In this document: piece after piece, positions 50,449 through 58,337 of the stretch
How the letters are laid out: every line of letters starts with the position of its first letter
Position numbering within the stretch: the first letter of the stretch is position 1
From: Actinomadura craniellae
GTDB lineage: Bacteria > Actinomycetota > Actinomycetes > Streptosporangiales > Streptosporangiaceae
Reading direction: 5' to 3'
Length of the DNA: 64,000 nucleotides
Assembly (NCBI RefSeq): GCF_003289645.1
Contig: NZ_QLYX01000009.1
Location: 62,001 to 126,000, forward strand
Made by a program: the position numbers and the translations under genes
The notes under the pieces: generated by a model
Told to the model about the DNA's origin: nothing
Database searches by the model: none
What the model saw: the letters and a program-made list of their open reading frames with translations, nothing else

Positions 50449-50637
50449 TCAGAGGTCCAGGTCTCCGGCCTTCACCTGCTGGACCAGGGCCTGGACAACC
50501 GAGCGGTTTACGGTCAGGTGGCCGGCGTCCGGGTTCTTGCTGTCGCGGATACCGATCTCGGAGCCGAGGTCGGCCAGTTCGACACAGTCTCCGCCGTTAG
50601 CGGCGCTACGGCTGCTCTTGCGCCACGTCACGTCCAT
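50449..50637 (-). CDS. DUF397 protein
   Basis: The 62-residue protein MDVTWRKSSRSAANGGDCVELADL is a standard DUF397 member with the same C-terminal LVQQVKAGDLDL as its neighbour. It overlaps the 3' end of the XRE gene by 10 bases, so the two are coupled. Confidence 0.88.
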   Translation of the reverse strand: MDVTWRKSSRSAANGGDCVELADLGSEIGIRDSKNPDAGHLTVNRSVVQALVQQVKAGDLDL

Positions 50638-51425
50638 CGTTCTTCCATCACCTTCCGTATGAGATCGGCGCTCATATCCGAGGGGAGCGCCGCCGCCCTG
50701 ATGTCGTCGAAGGACTCTTCCAGGGACAGAACGTCCTCGGGGTCTCCCAAAGTAAACCCCCTGGCAGCGGTTTCTGCGTACGCGACCTTGGTCGTATCCC
50801 TGAGCGTCGCAATGACGAACGACCCGGCAGTTCCGGCCAAGGGGATCCGAGTCGGCACGATCTGAATCACTACTCGCGAGGACATGGCATCAAGCAGTTT
50901 GGCGAGCTGCTCTCTCATGATCTCCTTGCTGCCGACCAGGTTGTGCAGGACTCCTTCGTACATGATCACCGTGAGCCGAGGGGGTGAAGGGTCGTCCCGC
51001 GTCAGGATCTCCTGCCGGGCCATTCTGGCGTGGACGGATTCCTCATCGCCCAGCAGGGCCCTGGCGTATTCGGGGGTTTGGAGGAGGCCGTATACAACGA
51101 GGCATTGGTAGGTCTGGAGATGGGCTGCTTGGGCTTCGATCGTCGGCCAGTCGAACCAGGTCGGGTAGGCGGCGTCCATAACCAGGTCGTCCCAGAGCGT
51201 GACGAGGACGCCCTTCGCTCCCAGGATGGCGTCGAGCGACAGGGCCACCTCACGTCGACATCTGGTCTTACCAAGCTCGACTTGACCTATATAGCTGCCG
51301 CTTATGGGTACCTTCGCCCCGACTTGTTCCTGCGTCCATCCCAGTTCCTCGCGGAACTTGCGGAGAGCGTTTCCGAACGCTTTTAGGGCCGGTGACCAGC
51401 TACTACGAGGTTTCTTGGGGGGCAC
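50628..51425 (-). CDS. XRE/DUF5753 transcriptional regulator (WhiJ-like), second locus
   Basis: The regulator, about 265 residues, has an HTH (FREELGWTQEQVGAKVPISGSYIGQVELGKTRC) and the DUF5753 part WFDWPTIEAQAAHLQTYQCLVVYGLLQTPEYARALL. The GTG at 51425 (PPKKPRSS) is preferred; it follows a TTGTGG-17-TACGAC promoter so closely that the mRNA is probably leaderless. An upstream TTG would add 14 residues. Operon with two DUF397 genes, divergent from a small protein and an RsbW-like gene, as at 30.0-32.5 kb. Confidence 0.88.
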   Translation of the reverse strand: MPPKKPRSSWSPALKAFGNALRKFREELGWTQEQVGAKVPISGSYIGQVELGKTRCRREVALSLDAILGAKGVLVTLWDDLVMDAAYPTWFDWPTIEAQAAHLQTYQCLVVYGLLQTPEYARALLGDEESVHARMARQEILTRDDPSPPRLTVIMYEGVLHNLVGSKEIMREQLAKLLDAMSSRVVIQIVPTRIPLAGTAGSFVIATLRDTTKVAYAETAARGFTLGDPEDVLSLEESFDDIRAAALPSDMSADLIRKVMEERWT

Positions 51426-51578
51426 ACTCCCATAGTCGTACAACCTTGTCCAACCGTCCACAACCAACAGCGATGGTTTTCAACGTGAGTCATCGAGCCG
51501 GTGAGGTTTTGTAGGCACTCTGCCTCGTCTGATGCGGAAGATGACGCCAAACAAACGCACGACTATTGCGAGGCGTCG

Positions 51579-51863
51579 ATGAACGAAAAGGATCAGTTCC
51601 TGTGGCGGCTCAAGGCCGCCATTGAGACCGATACAAGGTGTTTTGCCACCGTTTTTCATGACCCGCAGGGTTCCGGGCTGCGGGTGGGTGGCACCGGTAA
51701 GCGGGTTGTTGTCAGGTGCGGCGAGGGCCCGGCGGCCGGGGGCGGTGGGCTCTGGTACCTGTGGGCCGACGGCAACCCCATCGGCCCCACCGGCAGCCCG
51801 GAGTCCGTGGCCCCGGCCGTCATCGCCGAGGTCCACAAGAAGACCGCGGAGGCCGGGCCGTGA
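51579..51863 (+). CDS. hypothetical protein paired with an RsbW-like ATPase, second locus
   Basis: The 94-residue protein starts MNEKDQFLWRLKAAIE, has VVVRCGEGPAAGGGGLWYLWADGNPIGP and ends APAVIAEVHKKTAEAG. The W-Y-L-W-x-D segment and the gene order match the protein at 31750. It overlaps the ATPase gene by 4 bases (GTGA). Function unknown. Confidence 0.65.
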   Translation: MNEKDQFLWRLKAAIETDTRCFATVFHDPQGSGLRVGGTGKRVVVRCGEGPAAGGGGLWYLWADGNPIGPTGSPESVAPAVIAEVHKKTAEAGP

Positions 51864-52315
51864 GCGACCGGAAGGACCGTGCGACCAGCCTGCCGGAGGG
51901 CGGGGCCGACCCGATCCACCTGGACGACGACCGTGTCCACCTGCCCGCCAGGGATGCTTCCGTCAGCATCGCGCGGCGGATCGTGATCCGGGAGGTCTCC
52001 TGGGCCGGCCGGGCCGATCTGGCCGACCGGGCGGAGCTGATCGTCTCTGAGCTGGCGACGAACTCGGTCCGGGAGACCCTCCGGGAGACCCGCAGGGCCG
52101 ATGAGCAGGGCTCCTTCTCCCTGCTGGTGCGGCTCCTTGCCGACAAGGCGGTCCGCATCGAGGTCGGCGACCGTGCACCGGGGGAGCCGACGCCCAGGGA
52201 GGCCGCCGCACTGGACGAGGGTGGCCGCGGGTTGCTCCTCGTCGCGGCGATGTCCGACGAGTACGGCTGTGCCCGGCACGAGGGCGGGAAGATCACCTGG
52301 GCGGTGCTCAGATGA
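51860..52315 (+). CDS. RsbW-like GHKL ATP-binding protein, second locus
   Basis: The 151-residue protein has the N box RAELIVSELATNSVRE, a degenerate D-x-G as VGDRAPGEP, and the G box GGRGLLLVAAMSDEYG. It is more divergent than the copy at 32136 and has a longer N-terminus. It probably works as an anti-sigma or switch protein together with its small partner. Confidence 0.82.
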   Translation: MSDRKDRATSLPEGGADPIHLDDDRVHLPARDASVSIARRIVIREVSWAGRADLADRAELIVSELATNSVRETLRETRRADEQGSFSLLVRLLADKAVRIEVGDRAPGEPTPREAAALDEGGRGLLLVAAMSDEYGCARHEGGKITWAVLR

Positions 52316-52816
52316 CCGGCCCGGACCTGCACGGCCCAGCGGCCGCGCCGCCGCATCGGCGGGCGGAGGGTGTCACCATCCCCGTGTCGGGCACCGCGCC
52401 GACTGGTGCGGTGTCCAACAGCGTTCACCGGGTCTGACCCCGCCCCGGGATGTGATCGTGGAGGATCCGAGGTGCCATGGCACCTCGGATCCTCCACGAT
52501 CACATCTCAGGCGGACGGCGATGCGGGTGGGCCGGTGAACGTTGCCGGATACTGCGCTGGGTCGGCGGTACGGGCGCCCGGGTGCATTCCGAAAGGGGCG
52601 GCCGGGAACCGGGCATCGAACTCGCCGGGCCGTGGCGGTACCGCGCGGGGGTGCGTGGAGCCGTATCGGTGCCGCTGACCTGCCCGAAAAGTGGATCGGG
52701 CTGGAGTCGTTCGCCCTCTTTGTGGTGACTGAGAGTAATCAAATGCGTGCGAACAGTCGCTAGAGTGTTCCGGGTCCCGCGGGGGGCCGCGGGGACCGAA
52801 AGGAAAGGGGAAGCGC
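52316..52816. other. 501-base gap without a supported gene
   Basis: The main feature is the 54-base palindrome at 52451-52504. A minus-strand frame that ends at 52507 is open for about 150 codons and Pro-rich but has no recognisable domain or ribosome binding site. Near 52730-52745 an AT-richer TAATCAAAT may belong to the promoter of the next gene. Confidence 0.5.
52451..52504. repeat. perfect 54-base palindrome
   Basis: Two 27-base arms meet without a loop at CCATGG and are fully complementary. The outer half GTGATCGTGGAGGAT is nearly that of the hairpin at 34693. It lies 135 bases downstream of an RsbW-like operon. Confidence 0.93.
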
Positions 52817-53128
52817 ATGCGATCGAAGAAGACGGTGGCCGTCGTGATCGGCGCCGTGGCCGGCGTCCTCGTACCGGGGACCGTGGGCGTGGCCAGGGCC
52901 GCGCTACCGGACGCCGGCACCAGCCGTACGCCGACCGCCCAGCGGACCGACATCCCGACGACGCCCGACGACGACCCGTTCAGCTACCTCAACGGGAACG
53001 GGCAGAGCCCACTCCCGGGGCAGCTCCCGAACGGCTTCCCGCCGGTGCCCGGCCTGACCCCGCCGTCGGGAGTGCCCTCGGCCCCTGGGGCGGGCCAGGT
53101 TCCGGCCTCGGGCGGCCAGAAGGGCTGA
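52817..53128 (+). CDS. small secreted Pro/Gly-rich protein
   Basis: The 103-residue product has a signal peptide (KKTVAVVIGAVAGVLVPGTVGVARA) and a mature part of about 75 residues rich in Pro, Gly, Asp and Asn (DDDPFSYLNGNGQSPLPGQ). It looks unstructured. The ATG at 52817 follows AAAGGAAAGGGGAAGC. No family is recognised. Confidence 0.7.
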   Translation: MRSKKTVAVVIGAVAGVLVPGTVGVARAALPDAGTSRTPTAQRTDIPTTPDDDPFSYLNGNGQSPLPGQLPNGFPPVPGLTPPSGVPSAPGAGQVPASGGQKG

Positions 53129-53237
53129 CGGCCGGCTAGGCCGGATGGAGTGGCCGCCGGCACCTGTGGTGACGAGCCGGCAGGCCGCCCCCGGGCCGCC
53201 CGTGCGAGAGCGGGCGGCCCGGGGCGTCCACGGCCGG

Positions 53238-53516
53238 TCACGGGTCGTCGTCGTCCAGGACGGGCAGCGTCCCGTCCAGCGCCGCCCGGTCGATGGACTC
53301 GCGCAGCGCCGTGCAGGTGGTGAACAGCCCGCCGTTCGGGCCGGGCCCGGGGAGGGCCGCCCGCCGCTCCAGGCAGCCGGCCAGGGTGGCCGCGTTCCAC
53401 TGCACGCTCGTCTGCAACCAGCCCGACTTGCGGGCCAGCACCTCGCCGCCGCACTGCCGGCACCGCACGGGCAGCATCGGGGGGCCGTCGACCAGGCGGT
53501 CGTCCTGCCGCGGCAC
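53238..53516 (-). CDS. small zinc-ribbon protein downstream of kshA
   Basis: The 92-residue protein has RCRQCGGEVLARKSGW, a C-x2-C pair, and later GCLERRA and TTCTALRESID with two more Cys. It could bind zinc or iron. The GTG at 53516 follows GAGGGAGGA and lies 20 bases after kshA, so it is in the kshA operon. The family is unknown to me; a role in steroid oxidation is suggested only by position. Confidence 0.65.
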   Translation of the reverse strand: MPRQDDRLVDGPPMLPVRCRQCGGEVLARKSGWLQTSVQWNAATLAGCLERRAALPGPGPNGGLFTTCTALRESIDRAALDGTLPVLDDDDP

Positions 53517-53536
53517 CGCGTCCTCCCTCGGGTCGT

Positions 53537-54697
53537 TCAGCCGGACCGGTGCTGGGCGGCGGCGGCCCGGCGGGCGAGGTTCTCCTCGACCTCCCGGCGC
53601 CACGCCTCGACCGGGCGGGTGGTGTCGAGTTCGTACTCGAAGCGCTCCACCATCTCCGGGGTGACGTCGGCGACGTCCACGTAGAACTGCTCGTACCACC
53701 GGCGGAGCTGGTAGACCGGGCCGTCCTCCTCGCACAGCAGGGGGTTGTCGATCCGGGCCTTGTTCTTCCAGATCTGCACGTCCTGCTCGAAGCCGAGCTT
53801 GATGAACTGCGCCATGCCGCGGGCGAGCTTCTCGGCCGCGTCCCCCTGCATCCAGTCGCTCCTGCGGACGATGATCCCGTACTGCAGGACGAAGCTGTCC
53901 TGGTCGATGGGGTAGTGGCAGTTGATCAGCACCGAGTTCAGGTCGCCGTTCTCGTAGTGGTACGTCAGGTCGTCGATCATGAACGACGGCCCGTGGTAGG
54001 CGGCGACCGAGGTGTTGCCCAGCAGCGCGGGCTGGCCCTTCTCCGCGGGGGCCCGGGCGTCCTCCCGGCCGGTGCCGCTCAGGTACTGGTAGGCGGTGTG
54101 CCCCTCGAAGACGTTCTTGAAGTGCGTGGGGAACGAGTAGTGCACGTAGAAGAAGTGCGCCATGTCCACCACGTTGTCGATGACCTCGCGGCAGTTGCTG
54201 TCGACCCTGGTCTGGTACCAGAGCCAGTCGGTCCACTCGTCGCTGGACGCGCCCTCGATGCGGGGGATGGTGACGTCGGCGGGCGGCGGGTTGCCCTCCG
54301 GGTCGTTCCAGACGAACAGCATCCCGTCCTGGTCCATCGTGGGCCAGGCCGCGGTGCGGGCCCGCAGCGGGACGCGGCGGGCGTAGGGGATCTTCTTGCA
54401 GCGGCCGTCGCCGCCCCACCGCCAGTCGTGGAACGGGCAGGCGATCTCGTTGCCCTTGACCGTCCCCTGGGAGAGGTCGCCGCCCATGTGCCGGCAGTAG
54501 GCGTCCAGCACGTTGAGCCCGCCGTCCGCGCCCTGGAAGACGACGAGTTTCTGGCCGAACGCGTGGACGGTGTGCGGCTTCCCGTCCTGGAAGTCCGCGG
54601 AGAGCCCGAGGCAGTGCCAGCCGCGCGCGAAGCGCGCCGGCGCCGCCGCCGCCTCGATGGCGCGGACCGCGTCGTGTTCGGATGGGGCTGCGGACAC
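53537..54697 (-). CDS. kshA: 3-ketosteroid 9-alpha-monooxygenase oxygenase KshA
   Basis: KshA hydroxylates C9 of the steroid and, with KstD, opens ring B to give 3-HSA. The 386-residue Rieske oxygenase has C-R-H near residue 70 and CPFHDWRWGG 19 residues further (C-x-H and C-x2-H for 2Fe-2S). The mononuclear iron site is NVVDMAHFFYVHYSFP. The GTG at 54697 is used; further upstream codons look unlike the family. Divergent from hsaA2, with a regulon palindrome and a second palindrome in the gap. Confidence 0.93.
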   Translation of the reverse strand: MSAAPSEHDAVRAIEAAAAPARFARGWHCLGLSADFQDGKPHTVHAFGQKLVVFQGADGGLNVLDAYCRHMGGDLSQGTVKGNEIACPFHDWRWGGDGRCKKIPYARRVPLRARTAAWPTMDQDGMLFVWNDPEGNPPPADVTIPRIEGASSDEWTDWLWYQTRVDSNCREVIDNVVDMAHFFYVHYSFPTHFKNVFEGHTAYQYLSGTGREDARAPAEKGQPALLGNTSVAAYHGPSFMIDDLTYHYENGDLNSVLINCHYPIDQDSFVLQYGIIVRRSDWMQGDAAEKLARGMAQFIKLGFEQDVQIWKNKARIDNPLLCEEDGPVYQLRRWYEQFYVDVADVTPEMVERFEYELDTTRPVEAWRREVEENLARRAAAAQHRSG

Positions 54698-54735
54698 GAT
54701 GACCACCCTTCGGAGCCCGGGCTTTCCCAACTTGG

Positions 54736-54787
54736 GAACGTACGTTCGCGCGGCCAGGGACCGCTCGGCGAGTCCCAGTGGCCGGGA
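54736..54787. promoter_or_regulatory. two operator-like palindromes between kshA and the second hsaA
   Basis: GAACGTACGTTC (54736-54747) is a perfect 12-base palindrome just after CCCAACTTGGG. TCCCAGTGGCCGGGA (54773-54787) matches the steroid-regulon palindrome with two to three changes. The first recalls, but does not match, the KstR site (AAC-N2-GTT); it could be the site of the TetR protein at 56133. Confidence 0.6.
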
Positions 54788-54855
54788 TGCCTCGATCCGG
54801 ACACCAGCCCCGGGGCGCACCATCGTGGTCCGACGCGAACACGGAGAGCGGGAGC

Positions 54856-56022
54856 ATGAGCGACGAGGTCCTGGAATCGGTGCGGACGCTGCTGCCGAAG
54901 ATCGCCGAACGGGCCCGGGCCACCGACGAGGAGGGCCGGGTGCCGGCCGAGACGATCCGCGAGCTCGCCGGGGCCGGGGTCTTCGGGATGCTGCGCCCCA
55001 AACGGTACGGCGGCGCGGAGAGCGAGCCGGTGCGGTTCTTCGAGGCGATCCGCGCGATCTCCGGCGTCTGCGGCTCCACCGGCTGGGTGACGTCCGTGCT
55101 CGGCGTGCACCCCTGGCAGCTCGCCCTGTTCGCCGAGACCGCGCAGGACGAGGTGTGGGGCGCGGACCCCGAGACGCTGGTGTCGTCGTCGTACGCGCCG
55201 GTGGGGCGGCTCGCCCCGGTGCCCGGCGGCTACGAGCTGTCGGGCCGGTGGAGTTTCTCCTCGGGCTGCGAGCACGCCGGGTGGGCGCTGGTCGGCGCCC
55301 TGGTGGTGGGCGCGGAGGGCCGGCCGGTGGACTTCATGACGGTGCTGGTGCCCCGCTCCGACTACGCGATCGAGGACGTCTGGGACACGGTCGGGCTGCG
55401 CGGCACCGCGAGCAACGACCTCGTCGTGGAGCGCGCCTTCGTCCCCGGGCACCGCACCATGCGCAACTACGACCTGGCGCAGCTGCGCGGCCCCGGGCAG
55501 AAGGTGAACACCGGCCCGCTGTACCGGATGCCGTTCGCCACGGTGTTCACCTCGGCGGTCGCCGCCCCCGTGATCGGTGCGGTGGCGGGCTGCTACGACT
55601 CCTACGTCACCGCGATGCGCGACCGGGTACGGCTCAGCCTGGGCGGCGGCCGGTTCGCCGAGGACCAGTTCGCCCAGGTGGCGGTGGCGCGCGCCGCCTC
55701 GGAGATCGACGCCGCGATCCTGCAGACGGACCGCAACGTGCGCGAGGTGTACGGGTACGCCGCGCGCAACGAGCCGATCCCGATGGAGCTGCGGCTGCGC
55801 GTCCGCCGGGACCAGGTCCGCGGCACCGAGCGGGCGATCGAGGCGATCGACGTCCTGTTCAAGACCGCCGGGGGCAACTCGCTGCGCCGGGGCAGCCTGA
55901 TCGAGCGCGCCTGGCGGGACGCGCACGCCGGCAGCGTCCATGTCGCCAACGACGTGGAACGGGCCCTGGCCATGTACGGCAAGGGCGCCTTCGGCCTGAC
56001 CGTGGAGGACAACCTCGTTTGA
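54856..56022 (+). CDS. HsaA-like flavin-dependent monooxygenase, second copy
   Basis: The 388-residue protein is a close relative of HsaA: GVCGSTGWVTSVLGVHPWQLALF, SGRWSFSSGCEHAGWALVGAL, VGLRGTASNDLVV and AGGNSLRRGSLIERAWRDAHAG. It may be a second 3-HSA hydroxylase with another side-chain preference, or act on a different phenolic intermediate. The ATG at 54856 follows GCGGGAGC. No second HsaB is near, so it must use the reductase at 39697 or another. Confidence 0.87.
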   Translation: MSDEVLESVRTLLPKIAERARATDEEGRVPAETIRELAGAGVFGMLRPKRYGGAESEPVRFFEAIRAISGVCGSTGWVTSVLGVHPWQLALFAETAQDEVWGADPETLVSSSYAPVGRLAPVPGGYELSGRWSFSSGCEHAGWALVGALVVGAEGRPVDFMTVLVPRSDYAIEDVWDTVGLRGTASNDLVVERAFVPGHRTMRNYDLAQLRGPGQKVNTGPLYRMPFATVFTSAVAAPVIGAVAGCYDSYVTAMRDRVRLSLGGGRFAEDQFAQVAVARAASEIDAAILQTDRNVREVYGYAARNEPIPMELRLRVRRDQVRGTERAIEAIDVLFKTAGGNSLRRGSLIERAWRDAHAGSVHVANDVERALAMYGKGAFGLTVEDNLV

Positions 56023-56047
56023 GGGCCGTCCCGGGGATGACCGGGGG

Positions 56048-56062
56048 TCCCACTCACCGGTA
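56048..56062 (+). promoter_or_regulatory. operator-like palindrome before the TetR gene
   Basis: TCCCACTCACCGGTA matches the regulon palindrome at 12 of 15 positions. It lies 26 bases after hsaA2 and 71 bases before the TetR start. Confidence 0.5.
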
Positions 56063-56132
56063 CTGGAGCGCGTCAAGTCACGCAAGGTGCTGTGTATTGT
56101 CAAGTCGGCATCGAGACGACCCGGGAGCTACC

Positions 56133-56741
56133 GTGCCGAGGATCGCGGAGGGCCGGCCCCCGGCCGAACCGAGCTCGCCCGATCAGCGGGCCCGCCACCT
56201 GCGGATTCTCCGGGCCGCCGCGCACATCGGGGCCGAGAAGGGCCTGGAGCGGGTGCAGATGCATGAGGTGGCGAGGGCCGCCGGAGTGGCCATCGGCACG
56301 CTGTACCGGTACTTCCCGTCCAAGACGCACCTGTTCACCGCCGTGATGGCCGAGCAGATCGACCGGTTCCGCGTGAACATCCCGCCGGCGGCGCCCGGCA
56401 CCTGTCCCGAGGACGCCGTCGGCGAGGTGCTGACGAGCGCCAGCCGGGAACTGCTGAGCCGGCCCACGCTGGCGATCGCGATGCTCCAGTCGTTGAATTC
56501 GGTCAACGCCGCCACGGGCGCCGACGCCACCCGGATCGACGCGACCTTCCGCGACATCGTGCTGGAACGGCTCGGGCTGGACGAGCCCACCGAGCAGGAC
56601 GTCACCCTGGTCCGGCTGCTGATGCAGTGCTGGTACGGCGTGCTGCAGTCCGGCCTCAACGGGCGGGCCTCCATGGGCGGCTCCGAGAGCGACATCCGGC
56701 TCGCCTGCCGGCTGCTGCTCGCCTCCCGGTCGAACGCCTGA
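56133..56741 (+). CDS. TetR family regulator, KstR-like
   Basis: The 202-residue regulator has the HTH VQMHEVARAAGVAIGTLYRYFPSKTHLFTAVM. It resembles KstR of mycobacteria (VQM..VA..A.VA.GTLYRYFPSK.HL), which represses cholesterol genes and is released by steroid CoA esters. The GTG at 56133 follows CGGGAG. Known KstR sites are not found here; the palindrome at 54736 is a candidate target. Confidence 0.87.
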   Translation: MPRIAEGRPPAEPSSPDQRARHLRILRAAAHIGAEKGLERVQMHEVARAAGVAIGTLYRYFPSKTHLFTAVMAEQIDRFRVNIPPAAPGTCPEDAVGEVLTSASRELLSRPTLAIAMLQSLNSVNAATGADATRIDATFRDIVLERLGLDEPTEQDVTLVRLLMQCWYGVLQSGLNGRASMGGSESDIRLACRLLLASRSNA

Positions 56742-56750
56742 CCTCCGGCG

Positions 56751-57083
56751 TCAGTCCTTCAGCGGGTCGTGGCCCCAGTTCATCAGGGAGTGCCGCCAGC
56801 GGGTGTCGCGGACGTCGCCGGCGGGTCGCTGGGCGAGGTGGCGGTGGACGTAGCCGACGACCCTGCGCATGTGGGCGATGTCGTCGGGGGTCAGCTCCGA
56901 CCGCTTGGCGCGCAGCAGCTCGACGATCCGGCGGCCGGAGCGGTGGCCGATGGTCTCGCCGCCGTCCTCCCGGCGCCCGGCGTTCCGCGACTCCTCGGTG
57001 TCCAGCCACCGTTCCAGTTCCCCGGCCGTCATGTTGACCGCCTCGTCGAACGCCGCCTGGACGTCGGTGGTCCTGCCCGCCAT
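56751..57083 (-). CDS. DUF3140 family protein
   Basis: The 110-residue protein (DEAVNMTAGELERWLDTEESRNAG...RRIVELLRAKRSELTPDDIAHMRRVVGYVHRHLAQRP) belongs to DUF3140, a family common in actinobacteria and often encoded beside a DUF2945 protein, as here. It ends GHDPLKD. Function unknown; a DNA- or stress-related role is suggested in the literature of the pair only by context. Confidence 0.82.
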   Translation of the reverse strand: MAGRTTDVQAAFDEAVNMTAGELERWLDTEESRNAGRREDGGETIGHRSGRRIVELLRAKRSELTPDDIAHMRRVVGYVHRHLAQRPAGDVRDTRWRHSLMNWGHDPLKD

Positions 57084-57085
57084 CG

Positions 57086-57325
57086 TCAGCTCCGCTTCCT
57101 GAGCGCCGAGGGCCGGTGGACGGCCTCCTTGCCGCTCTTGCCGCTGCGCACGCGGTACTGCGGGTCCTCCTCGGACGCGGCGACCTCCCGGCCGGCCGCC
57201 TCGGTCCGCCCGGTGATCTCCTCCTCGACGGTGCCGGGCACCTCGGTGCCGTGGCTGCGCCAGGTGACCTCGTCCCCCGGAGCCAGGGCGTCGTCGCCCT
57301 CCCGGCCCTTGCGCCGCTTCGTCAT
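57086..57325 (-). CDS. DUF2945 (Tudor-like) protein
   Basis: The 79-residue protein has PGDEVTWRSHGTEVPGTVEEEITGRTEAAGREVAASEEDPQYRVRSGKSGKEAVHRPSALRK, the small beta-barrel DUF2945 pattern with the closing SGKxAVH-x-P-x-A-L. It lies 2 bases upstream of the DUF3140 gene; the two form one operon. Confidence 0.88.
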   Translation of the reverse strand: MTKRRKGREGDDALAPGDEVTWRSHGTEVPGTVEEEITGRTEAAGREVAASEEDPQYRVRSGKSGKEAVHRPSALRKRS

Positions 57326-57398
57326 GATCCCCCCGATCGACGGAAGTGACGGTTCGCCCCCCGCCCTACCCGGCGGTCTCCCTCCGATGCGGCCGCGG

Positions 57399-57453
57399 GC
57401 TGATCCTTCGGCCTTCGAGGTGCCAAGGGCGCCCTGGAGGCCGAAGGATCAGC
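57399..57453. repeat. TGATCCTTCGGC palindrome, seventh copy
   Basis: Arms GCTGATCCTTCGGCC and the inverse enclose an inner hairpin GGTGCCAAGGGCGCC. It lies in the gap between two minus-strand genes, after the dehalogenase-like gene. Confidence 0.85.
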
Positions 57454-57464
57454 TCCTACCGTCT

Positions 57465-58322
57465 TCAGCGCAGGTGGTGCCGGTCCGCCCAGGCGGAGAG
57501 GGCGGTGGCGATCTCCTCGGGGCGGTCCTCCGGGGCGTGGTGGCCGGCCTTGCCGCAGGGGACGGTTTCCAAGGCGGCGATGTGGGTCGCGCACCAGGCG
57601 GCCAGTTGCTCGCCGATGAGCAGGGTGGGTGAGCCCTCGAAGGTCATCAGCAGTTTGGGGACGTCCGCGCTGGCCGCGAGCCACGCGTCGTACGCCTCGA
57701 TGCGGGTGACGAGTTCGGCGGGCTCGCCGCCGAGCGGCATCTGGCGGGCCCAGGCGAGGACGGGGCGGCGGCTCTCGGGGGTGGGGTAGGGGGCGAGGTA
57801 GGTCTCCAGGTCGGCGTCGTCCACGGGGGTGAGCACGCCGCCGGTGAACGCCTGGCGGACGAAGAGGTTCTGGTCGAGCACCATCTCCTCGCCGGTGCCG
57901 GGGGCGCGGAGGGTTTCGGAGCGTTTGCGTGCCTGCGGTGACAGGTCCGCCCAGGCCATCGGCTTGACGATGGCCTCCAGGAACGCCAGGCCGCGGACCC
58001 GTTCGGGGTGCCGGGCGGCCCAGTCGAAGGCGAGCGCGCCGCCCCAGTCGTGCCCGACCAGGACGACCTGGTCCAGGTCGAGGGCGTCGAACCAGGCGTC
58101 GAGGTAGCGGGCGTGGTCGGCGAAGAGGTAGGGGATGTCGGGCTTGCCGGAGCGGCCCATCCCGATGAGGTCGGGTGCGAGCAGCCGTCCGGGGCCCACG
58201 CGGGGCAGGACGTTGCGCCACAGGTGCGCGGAGCCGGGGTTGCCGTGCAGGAAGACGAAGGTCGTTCCGGTGCCGGTTTCGGTGTGGTGGAGGGTCGAGT
58301 CGAGCACGTCGATGTCGGGCAT
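57465..58322 (-). CDS. haloalkane dehalogenase-like alpha/beta hydrolase
   Basis: The 285-residue protein has VFLHGNPGSAHLWRNVLPR (oxyanion hole with Asn and Trp), nucleophile elbow GHDWGGALAFDWA with Asp and Trp as in DhaA, and a C-terminal His in KAGHHAPEDRPEE. These features point to haloalkane dehalogenase, subfamily II. The MarR gene lies 15 bases upstream, so the two are probably one unit and MarR controls it. Confidence 0.87.
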   Translation of the reverse strand: MPDIDVLDSTLHHTETGTGTTFVFLHGNPGSAHLWRNVLPRVGPGRLLAPDLIGMGRSGKPDIPYLFADHARYLDAWFDALDLDQVVLVGHDWGGALAFDWAARHPERVRGLAFLEAIVKPMAWADLSPQARKRSETLRAPGTGEEMVLDQNLFVRQAFTGGVLTPVDDADLETYLAPYPTPESRRPVLAWARQMPLGGEPAELVTRIEAYDAWLAASADVPKLLMTFEGSPTLLIGEQLAAWCATHIAALETVPCGKAGHHAPEDRPEEIATALSAWADRHHLR

Positions 58323-58337
58323 GTGCGTCTCCGTCGG

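Noticed and set aside
52507-52953. Minus-strand frame of about 148 codons
   Set aside because: Pro/Arg-rich, no ribosome binding site, no recognisable domain, and it overlaps the better supported secreted-protein gene at 52817.
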